Source of the DNA: Candidatus Omnitrophota bacterium
GTDB lineage: Bacteria > Omnitrophota > Koll11 > Aquiviventales > Aquiviventaceae
Length of the DNA stretch: 7,071 nucleotides
Direction of reading: 5' to 3'
Assembly (NCBI GenBank): GCA_016196415.1
Contig: JACPXS010000085.1
Location: 1 to 7,071, forward strand
In this document: piece after piece, positions 1-4,797 of the stretch
Position numbering within the stretch: the stretch's first letter is position 1
Layout: each line of letters starts with the position of its first letter
The notes under the pieces: model-generated
Databases searched by the model: none
Seen by the model: the letters and a program-made list of their open reading frames with translations, nothing else
What the model was told of the DNA's origin: nothing
Position numbers and translations under genes: made by a program

Positions 1-92
1 CGATAGTCGCTGGGCGAGGACAGACGAAGGGTGGCGCAGCGGCAGGCCCCGGCAAATTGAGGCACCACCGGAACGTTACTGGAGGATCGTTC
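1..92. other. Upstream spacer with short match to the intergenic element
   Basis: No gene is visible before the first start codon. Positions 29-42 carry GGGTGGCGCAGCGG, an exact 14-base match to positions 3274-3287 inside the MITE-like element. The bases that follow (43-56, CAGGCCCCGGCAAA) resemble the right side of that element around 3357-3370. This could be a decayed or internally deleted relative, but the match is short and in GC-rich DNA it may be chance. No promoter is convincing. Confidence 0.3.
81..85 (+). promoter_or_regulatory. Shine-Dalgarno site fixing the start of the first small gene
   Basis: GGAGG lies 7 nt before the ATG at 93. This favours that ATG over the in-frame TTG at 57, which has no comparable site. 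Confidence 0.75.
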
Positions 93-332
93 ATGGGGAT
101 TGAGAAGCGGTTGGCCAAGCATCTGAAGCGGTTGAACAAAGCCATTCAGAGACTCGTCGCGCAGTCGGAGGAGTTCGGGGAGCTGCGGAAGATGCTGAAG
201 GAAGAGCGGGTCGAGCTCGCCATCTACGTCGTCCCCTTGATCGGCGGCAAGCCGGCGACCCACGATGCGTTGCGCTTTGAGCTGACTGACTCCGATAAGC
301 GGTTCCTCAAGCAAGCCGGAATTCGGTTCTAA
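93..332 (+). CDS. Small charged coiled-coil-like protein, function unknown
   Basis: This 79-residue protein is not one I recognise. The start at 93 is chosen because GGAGG sits at ideal spacing. Residues 1-50 are rich in Lys, Arg, Glu and Leu and look helical, with a probable coiled coil around 5-50. A short hydrophobic stretch follows (ELAIYVVPLIGG, about residues 50-61), too short and mixed to be a confident membrane helix. The C-terminus (FELTDSDKRFLKQAGIRF) is typical of a small folded module. There is no signal peptide, no cysteine and no catalytic motif. It is separated from the aldolase by 127 nt containing a hairpin, so it may be a separate transcription unit. A strong ribosome site, a charged helix-forming composition and a clean stop support a real gene. 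Confidence 0.7.
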   Translation: MGIEKRLAKHLKRLNKAIQRLVAQSEEFGELRKMLKEERVELAIYVVPLIGGKPATHDALRFELTDSDKRFLKQAGIRF

Positions 333-342
333 CCTCGTGATG

Positions 343-382
343 GGCGCGCGCGGACCGACCAGCGCGGAACGGTTCGCGCGCC
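343..382 (+). terminator. GC-rich inverted repeat, possible terminator
   Basis: GGCGCGCG (343-350) and CGCGCGCC (375-382) form a perfect 8-bp stem around a 24-nt loop, beginning 10 nt after the stop of the small gene. No T tract follows, so a classic intrinsic terminator is not supported. It could be a Rho-linked or structural element. Downstream, the spacer also holds an 11-bp dyad GTCGT-G-ACGAC (434-444) just before the aldolase ribosome site, which could be an operator half-site pair or chance. Confidence 0.35.
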
Positions 383-448
383 TCTGAGCCCGACGCACAG
401 CCCGGGCCACCATCACCCCACGCGCGGATCAGCGTCGTGACGACAACG

Positions 449-454
449 AAGGAG
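449..454 (+). promoter_or_regulatory. Shine-Dalgarno site of the aldolase gene
   Basis: AAGGAG sits 5 nt before the ATG at 460 and supports that start. The same core recurs at 3409-3414 before korB, 9 nt from its ATG. Confidence 0.75.
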
Positions 455-459
455 CGGGC

Positions 460-1389
460 ATGTCAAAGCGATTGATGACCCTGGAAGACCTGGATCTCTC
501 TCCGGGGAAGAAAGCGCGGTTGTACCGGCTGCTCTACAAATACGGCCCGGGAAACGGCCGCTTGATGATGTTGCCGATTGACCAGGGTTTGGAGCACGGG
601 CCGCGAGATTTCTTCGCCAACCCCGACAGCCTCAATCCGGAATTCCAGCTGCGTCTGGCGCTCGAAGGGGGTTTTTCCGCCATCGCCTTCCAGGTCGGAT
701 TGGCGGAAAAATACCTCAAATCCTTTGCGGGTAAAGTGCCCGTCATCCTCAAACTGAACGGTAAGACCGAGATCCCACCGGATGACGACGCCTTCTCGCC
801 GTGCAATGCATCGGTGGACGATGCCGTGCGGCTTGGCGCTGATGCGGTCGGCTACACCTGTTACGTGGGTTCCCCGCGCCAAGACGAGGACTTCCTGCAA
901 TTCGGGAAGGTCCGTCGGGAGGCGGAGCGCGCCGGCATGCCCGTTATCATGTGGGCCTATCCCCGCGGCAAGTTCATGGAGCAGAAGGGCGGACGCGACA
1001 GCCTCTACGCGGTGGACTACGCCGCCCGGGTCGCGCAGGAGCTGGGGGCGGATGTCGTCAAGGTGAACTATCCGAAGGTCGATGAAGAAAAGCGCGCCCA
1101 GTATCCCAAGGAGTACCGTGACCTGAAGTACTCGAAGCTTGAGATGTTAAGCCATGTGGTGGCGTCGGCAGGCCGGACGCTGACGCTGATGTCCGGTGGC
1201 TCCAAGCGAAGCGATGAGGAGCTCTTTGAGGACGTCCGGGTGGCGCTGGAAGCGGGCGTGACCGGGTTCATCTTTGGTCGGAACATGTGGCAACGCCGAT
1301 TCGGCGAGGCGCTCGAGGTGGCGGCCAAGATCACCAAGATGACGCAAGAGATCGGCCGCCCCGTATCGAGCAAGACTGCGCTGGTGTAG
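460..1389 (+). CDS. fbaB: Class I fructose-bisphosphate aldolase, FbaB/DhnA type
   Basis: This 309-residue cytosolic TIM-barrel aldolase should interconvert fructose 1,6-bisphosphate with dihydroxyacetone phosphate and glyceraldehyde 3-phosphate through a lysine Schiff base. Family signatures are in order: LPIDQGLEHGP (38-48) with the active-site Asp41; VILKLNGKTE (95-104); DAVRLGADAVGYTCYVGS (121-138); WAYPRG (165-170), whose Tyr167 corresponds by position to the general acid of archaeal class I aldolases; GADVVKVNYP (196-205), with Lys201 the likely Schiff-base residue; LMSGGSK (243-249); and the phosphate-binding GRNMWQR (273-279). Length is close to archaeal and bacterial members and no key residue is missing. 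The gene ends 7 nt before the oxidoreductase alpha gene, so co-transcription is likely, fitting gluconeogenic flow from 2-oxoacids. A related DhnA-family aldolase such as LsrF or AroA' is less likely but not excluded. Confidence 0.88.
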   Translation: MSKRLMTLEDLDLSPGKKARLYRLLYKYGPGNGRLMMLPIDQGLEHGPRDFFANPDSLNPEFQLRLALEGGFSAIAFQVGLAEKYLKSFAGKVPVILKLNGKTEIPPDDDAFSPCNASVDDAVRLGADAVGYTCYVGSPRQDEDFLQFGKVRREAERAGMPVIMWAYPRGKFMEQKGGRDSLYAVDYAARVAQELGADVVKVNYPKVDEEKRAQYPKEYRDLKYSKLEMLSHVVASAGRTLTLMSGGSKRSDEELFEDVRVALEAGVTGFIFGRNMWQRRFGEALEVAAKITKMTQEIGRPVSSKTALV

Positions 1390-1396
1390 AAGCAGC

Positions 1397-3244
1397 ATGA
1401 TGACGCAGACACACGCAGAACTGACCGTCTGGATCGGTGGCGCGGCGGGTGACGGGATTGCCTCCGCCGGGGAGTCATTCGCGCAAGCCTGCTCGCGTTC
1501 CGGCTACCACGTCTTCGCCTATAACAGCTACCAGTCAGTCATCCGAGGCGGTCATGTCTGTATGCATATCCGGATTGGGACGCACAAAGTCTACACGCAG
1601 GGCGACGATCTGGATTACCTCGTGGCGCTGAACGCCGACAGCTTCCAGCGCTATTACAAGCGGGTGGTCCCGGGCGGCGCGGTCCTCTATAACACCGAGA
1701 AGTTCCAACCCAAAGCCGACCAGCTCGCCGACGGAGTCCAGTTGATCGGCATTCCGGTGATGGAGCTGGTGGGTCACCAGCTCATGCAGAACACCGCCCT
1801 CATGGGTGCCTTAATGCAAGTGATCGGCTTGAACCCTTCGGCGATCCGAGCGTTGCTCCAAGAGCGCTTTCAGAAGAAGGGGGAGGCGATCATCAAGGCC
1901 AACCTCGATGCCTTTGACAAAGGCATGGAGTTTGCGAAAACGAGATTTCACCAGGGTGGCATCACGATCGGCAACGGCGATGGCAAACGCCGCCCCCTGG
2001 CCGGTGGTAATCCGATGGCCGGATTCGGCGCGTTGGCTGCTGGCTGCCGCTTCTATTCAGCCTATCCCATGACGCCGGCCTCCTCGCTCTTGCACTGGCT
2101 GGTCAAGTACGCCGCCAAGACCGGGTTGCTCGTCAAGCAGTGCGAAGATGAGATTTCCGCGCTCAACATGGCCATCGGCGCCGGCCATGTCGGGGTGCGA
2201 GCCATGACAGGCACCTCAGGCGGGGGCTTTGCCCTCATGACGGAGGCGGTCGGGGAAGCGGCCATGACCGAAACGCCGGTCGTGATCGTTGAGGCGCAGC
2301 GTGGCGGGCCGTCGACGGGATTGCCGACGAAGACCGAGCAGGGAGACTTGTTTCAGATGCTCGGGGCTTCGCAAGGGGACTACCCGAAGGCGGTGTTTGC
2401 GCCGCGGACGGTTCAAGAATGCTACACGATGACGATCCTGGCGTTTAACATGGCTGAGAAATACCAATGCCCCGTCTTGATCGCCACCGATCTGTATCTT
2501 GCCGAGCGCCTGGAGACGTTCGACGGGGTCGATATTACTCGCGTCACGATTGAGCGAGGCGAACTCATCACCCAGCCAAACGGCAACATCTACCGCCGCT
2601 TTCTCGTCACGCCGACCGGCGTGTCACCCCGGGCCCTGCCAGGCACCTCCGGCGCCATCTTTACCGCCGCGACCGATGACCACGATGAGGACGGTGTCGT
2701 CATCAGCGATGTGTACACCAACCCGTCGATGCGCGTGAAGATGATGGAGAAGCGCATGCGCAAGCTGCACTATCTCCTGAACGACCTGCCGCCTCCGCAG
2801 CGTGAGGGTCCGAAAGACGCCGACTTGACCCTGGTGGGGTGGGGTTCGACCTACCAGGTCATGCTGGAGGCGATGGAGGCGCTGACTCAAGAAGGGCTCA
2901 GGGTCAACGTGCTCTGCCTGCGCGTCCTCTGGCCGTTTCAGGCGGCGGACGTGAGCCAGCTCCTGCAGCGGTGCACGCTGACGATGTCGGTTGAGAACAA
3001 CTACAGCGGCCAGCTCGTGAAGCTCATCCGCATGGAGACCGGGATCGCCATCCAGCATCATCTGCGCAAATACGACGGCGAGCCCTTTGAGCCGAAGCAG
3101 GTGATTGATCAGGCGAGGATCATTCTGAAGACGAAACCCAAGGAGTCGGTGGTCGCCACGGCGATCAGCGATGAGGGGCTGCCGCCGGACTTTTCCCCGA
3201 TTGAGAGCCCGGCGATCGGCGCGGAAGTCTCTCGGCAACATTGA
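1397..3244 (+). CDS. korA: 2-oxoacid:ferredoxin oxidoreductase, fused gamma-alpha subunit
   Basis: With KorB, this 615-residue protein should catalyse CoA- and thiamine-diphosphate-dependent oxidation of a 2-oxoacid to acyl-CoA and CO2 with ferredoxin, or the reverse carboxylation. The gamma domain (about 9-185) has WIGGAAGDGI and IRGGH (49-53). The alpha pyrimidine-binding domain (about 205-390) has YPMTPASS (223-230), a Met variant of the usual YPITP motif, and GGPSTGLPTKTEQGDL (303-318). The C-terminal region has TAATDDHDEDG (423-433), VGWGST (480-485) and VENNYSGQL (532-540). Length is normal for a gamma-alpha fusion, with about 40 residues of poorly conserved tail. ATG codons lie at 1397 and 1400; neither has a strong ribosome site, so coupling to the aldolase stop 7 nt upstream is plausible. 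Substrate (2-oxoglutarate, pyruvate or branched-chain oxoacids) cannot be read from sequence alone, so korA is a family label. Confidence 0.9.
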   Translation: MMTQTHAELTVWIGGAAGDGIASAGESFAQACSRSGYHVFAYNSYQSVIRGGHVCMHIRIGTHKVYTQGDDLDYLVALNADSFQRYYKRVVPGGAVLYNTEKFQPKADQLADGVQLIGIPVMELVGHQLMQNTALMGALMQVIGLNPSAIRALLQERFQKKGEAIIKANLDAFDKGMEFAKTRFHQGGITIGNGDGKRRPLAGGNPMAGFGALAAGCRFYSAYPMTPASSLLHWLVKYAAKTGLLVKQCEDEISALNMAIGAGHVGVRAMTGTSGGGFALMTEAVGEAAMTETPVVIVEAQRGGPSTGLPTKTEQGDLFQMLGASQGDYPKAVFAPRTVQECYTMTILAFNMAEKYQCPVLIATDLYLAERLETFDGVDITRVTIERGELITQPNGNIYRRFLVTPTGVSPRALPGTSGAIFTAATDDHDEDGVVISDVYTNPSMRVKMMEKRMRKLHYLLNDLPPPQREGPKDADLTLVGWGSTYQVMLEAMEALTQEGLRVNVLCLRVLWPFQAADVSQLLQRCTLTMSVENNYSGQLVKLIRMETGIAIQHHLRKYDGEPFEPKQVIDQARIILKTKPKESVVATAISDEGLPPDFSPIESPAIGAEVSRQH

Positions 3245-3246
3245 TG

Positions 3247-3254
3247 GGAAATCG
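3247..3254 (+). repeat. Left 8-bp direct repeat (probable target-site duplication)
   Basis: GGAAATCG here is repeated exactly at 3384-3391. The two copies abut the outer ends of the terminal inverted repeats, as expected for a transposition target-site duplication. The left copy begins 2 nt after the korA stop codon. Confidence 0.65.
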
Positions 3255-3383
3255 GGTGGTGGTCACGTTTGGCGGGTGGCGCAGCGGGCCTCCGCCTGCG
3301 GCGGGCGGCACTCCCGTCACCGACCCCGCCGAGAGGCGGGGTGCCCGGCTCGGTCGCAGGCCCGGCCAAACGTGACCAGTACC
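3255..3383. mobile_element. MITE-like palindromic element between korA and korB
   Basis: This 129-bp non-coding segment has terminal inverted repeats at 3255-3273 and 3365-3383, matching at 17 of 19 positions; the inner 14 (TGGTCACGTTTGGC) are perfect. It is flanked by identical 8-bp direct repeats. The interior holds two hairpins: CCGCC-TGC-GGCGG (3292-3304), and CCCCGCC-GAGA-GGCGGGG (3324-3341) with a GNRA-type loop, the latter further enclosed by ACCGA/TCGGT (3319-3323 and 3350-3354). With the ends paired, the transcript would form a branched structure. There is no transposase, so movement would need one supplied in trans. Removing the element and one direct repeat shrinks the korA-korB spacer from 179 to 42 nt. 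The parent IS family cannot be named; 8-bp duplications occur in several families, including ISL3, IS256 and IS66. Confidence 0.68.
3324..3341 (+). repeat. Strong GC hairpin inside the MITE-like element
   Basis: A perfect 7-bp CCCCGCC/GGCGGGG stem closes a GAGA loop. It is followed by GTGCCCGG rather than T residues, so it is not a typical intrinsic terminator. In a korA-korB transcript it could stall processing or protect one side of the message, altering subunit ratios; that is inference. Confidence 0.6.
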
Positions 3384-3391
3384 GGAAATCG
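3384..3391 (+). repeat. Right 8-bp direct repeat (probable target-site duplication)
   Basis: An exact second copy of GGAAATCG lies directly outside the right terminal inverted repeat, 18 nt before the AAGGAG ribosome site of korB. Confidence 0.65.
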
Positions 3392-3423
3392 ACCGAGCGA
3401 GATCACACAAGGAGCGGACGAGG

Positions 3424-4284
3424 ATGGCGCAGGTGAAAGAGTACCTCGGAAAGGTGAAGCCGGACTGGTGCCCCGGCTGTGGCGACTTCGCAGTGCTCAA
3501 CGCGCTGCAGCGGGCCCTGGCCGAGCTGGACATCGCTCCGCACAACGTCCTCGTCGTGTCCGGCATCGGCTGCTCGTCCAACCTGCCGGGATTCCTCAAC
3601 GCCTATGGCTTCCATGGCCTGCACGGCCGCTCGCTGCCGGTGGCGACCGGCGCGAAGCTGGGCAACCACGATCTGACGGTGATCGCGACAGGCGGCGACG
3701 GCGACGGCTACGGAATCGGGGTCGGCCACTTCGTCCACACCTGCCGCCGAAACGTCGACATGACGTACGTCGTCATGGACAATCAGATCTATGGGCTGAC
3801 GACCGGGCAGGCCTCTCCGACGACGGAAAAAGACATCCGGACGAAATCCACGCCCGAGGGCACCATTGAGCTGGCGCTCAACCCGATTGCCCTAGCGCTC
3901 ACCTGCGGGGCGACCTATGTGGCCCGTGGGTTCTCCGGCGATAACCTCCACTTGGCTCAGTTGATGAAGGGCGCCATCGAGCACAAGGGTTTTGCGCTCG
4001 TCGATGTCTTTTCTCCCTGCGTGACCTATAACAAGCACAACACCTACCCGTGGTTCCGTGAGCGGGTCTACAAGCTGGAAGATGAAAAGCACGACACCGC
4101 CGATTTTCGGCTCGCCATGGAAAAAGCGTTTGAGTGGGGCGCGCGCATCCCACTGGGGCTGTTCTACAAGGTTGAGCGCCCAACCTACGAAGATGAGGAA
4201 CCGGCCTTGCGAAGCGGCAAGCCCCTGGCCAAGCAACCGCTTGAACGCACAGACCTGGCGGCGCTGATGGAGGACTTCATTTAA
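3424..4284 (+). CDS. korB: 2-oxoacid:ferredoxin oxidoreductase beta subunit
   Basis: This 286-residue protein is the thiamine-diphosphate and [4Fe-4S] subunit partnering the upstream gamma-alpha protein. WCPGCGD (15-21) supplies Cys16 and Cys19; SGIGCSS gives Cys50 and VFSPCVTYN gives Cys199. Their spacing matches the four cluster ligands known in Sulfolobus-type oxoacid:ferredoxin oxidoreductases. TGGDGDGYGIG (89-99) and MDNQIYGLTTGQASPTT (118-134) form the Mg/thiamine-diphosphate site; the more usual Lys in YGLTKGQ is Thr127 here. No separate ferredoxin-like delta subunit is encoded nearby, fitting the two-subunit enzyme type. AAGGAG (3409-3414) lies 9 nt before the ATG. The gene is 179 nt from korA because of the inserted element. 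Substrate specificity is unresolved, so korB is a family label. Confidence 0.92.
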   Translation: MAQVKEYLGKVKPDWCPGCGDFAVLNALQRALAELDIAPHNVLVVSGIGCSSNLPGFLNAYGFHGLHGRSLPVATGAKLGNHDLTVIATGGDGDGYGIGVGHFVHTCRRNVDMTYVVMDNQIYGLTTGQASPTTEKDIRTKSTPEGTIELALNPIALALTCGATYVARGFSGDNLHLAQLMKGAIEHKGFALVDVFSPCVTYNKHNTYPWFRERVYKLEDEKHDTADFRLAMEKAFEWGARIPLGLFYKVERPTYEDEEPALRSGKPLAKQPLERTDLAALMEDFI

Positions 4285-4303
4285 ATTTCGCTTCGCGAAA
4301 TTT
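4283..4303 (+). terminator. Perfect hairpin overlapping the korB stop, possible terminator
   Basis: Two 9-nt arms, AAATTTCGC (4283-4291) and GCGAAATTT (4295-4303), pair perfectly around TTC. The 5' arm starts inside the TAA stop codon. The A+T-rich base stands out against the GC-rich surroundings. Only TTT and then CTG follow, so termination on the + strand would be weak, and the symmetric arms could act in either direction. Alternatives are a 3' stabilising hairpin or a copy of a small repeat. Confidence 0.45.
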
Positions 4304-4360
4304 CTGAACGGTCCGCGAGCCAAGAGCACATTTGGCGCAGCAAACGTTATGGGGGAGTGG

Positions 4361-4666
4361 ATGCCGACGCTCACGAAAGTGGCGAACACCTCAGAGATCT
4401 CGCCGGGCACGGGGAAAGTCGTCGAAATCGGCGGCAAGGCGATCGCGGTGTTCAACTGCGACGGGACGTTTTACGCGATCGACAACACCTGCAAGCACCG
4501 CGGGGGACCGCTGGGGGAAGGCCGCGTCTTGGGCAAGACCGTGGTGTGTCCCTGGCATGGGTGGGAGTACGACGTCACCTCCGGGGCGTGCCGGATGGAT
4601 CCCTCGATCAAGGTCCAGCGGTTTGACGTGAAGGTGCAAGGGGAGGACGTGCTCGTTGCCCTCTAG
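4361..4666 (+). CDS. Rieske [2Fe-2S] ferredoxin-like protein
   Basis: This 101-residue soluble protein is a single Rieske domain of the NirD/dioxygenase-ferredoxin type, carrying one electron at a time. CKHRGGPLG supplies Cys44 and His46 and CPWHGWEYD supplies Cys63 and His66, a complete CxH...CxxH ligand set. The chain then continues with TSGACRMDP. There is no signal peptide, Tat motif or membrane anchor, so it is unlike the Rieske subunit of bc1 complexes. The start at 4361 (MPTLTKVANTSEI) resembles family N-termini, with GGGGGAG only 3 nt upstream; an in-frame ATG at 4349 would add four residues and has no ribosome site. The gene lies between two oxoacid oxidoreductase modules with no dioxygenase or nitrite reductase in view, so a redox role with those enzymes is reasonable but inferred. 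Confidence 0.9.
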   Translation: MPTLTKVANTSEISPGTGKVVEIGGKAIAVFNCDGTFYAIDNTCKHRGGPLGEGRVLGKTVVCPWHGWEYDVTSGACRMDPSIKVQRFDVKVQGEDVLVAL

Positions 4667-4669
4667 CGG

Positions 4670-4724
4670 GTTTGCGAGTTGGCGGGTTGGCGTCTTGAAG
4701 GGCCAAACACGCAAACGCGCAAAC
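4670..4724. repeat. Imperfect inverted repeat with 8-nt periodicity
   Basis: The left arm reads GTTTGCG (4670-4676), GTTGGCG (4678-4684) and GTTGGCG (4686-4692). The right arm holds CGCAAAC (4710-4716) and CGCAAAC (4718-4724), preceded by GCCAAAC (4702-4708). Both arms repeat a seven-base unit every 8 nt and are roughly complementary around a 9-nt loop, with some G-A mismatches. It begins 3 nt after the Rieske stop. It could be a genomic interspersed repeat, a weak terminator or a protein-binding array. Confidence 0.5.
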
Positions 4725-4745
4725 AGTGTTCGGCGGAGTTCCCGG

Positions 4746-4760
4746 CGGTGATCCTCACCG
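4746..4760 (+). promoter_or_regulatory. Small perfect hairpin in the leader of the ThiI-like gene
   Basis: CGGTGA (4746-4751) and TCACCG (4755-4760) form a 6-bp stem around TCC, 37 nt before the start codon. Just downstream GAATC (4771-4775) can pair with GATTC (4784-4788), leaving the only ribosome-site-like GGAG (4779-4782, 15 nt from the ATG) in the loop. This could affect translation, but no known riboswitch or attenuator is recognised and no promoter is convincing. Confidence 0.3.
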
Positions 4761-4797
4761 AGGACCCTGAGAATCTGCGGAGCGATTCGGGGCTTAA

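Noticed and set aside
57..92. TTG start at 57 adding 12 residues to the small protein
   Set aside because: GGAGG at 81-85 is well spaced for the ATG at 93, and the extra residues look like translated leader.
343..382. Confident intrinsic terminator after the small gene
   Set aside because: The stem is good but the loop is 24 nt and no T tract follows, so it is listed only at low confidence.
2624..3241. 205-residue antisense reading frame within korA
   Set aside because: It lies wholly within a well-supported gene, is Arg/His/Leu-rich as expected from antisense of GC-rich codons, and shows no domain motif.
3171..3869. 232-residue + strand frame spanning the korA end, the element and the korB start
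   Set aside because: It overlaps two real genes and translates the palindromic element into Arg/Gly-rich text; no ribosome site or motif supports it.
4349..4360. Upstream ATG for the Rieske protein
   Set aside because: It has no ribosome site, and the purine-rich GGGGGAG lies after it; family N-termini match the ATG at 4361. The difference is only four residues.
4670..4724. CRISPR-like array
   Set aside because: Units are 7 nt with 1-nt gaps and no spacer-sized intervals, so this is an inverted repeat, not a CRISPR.
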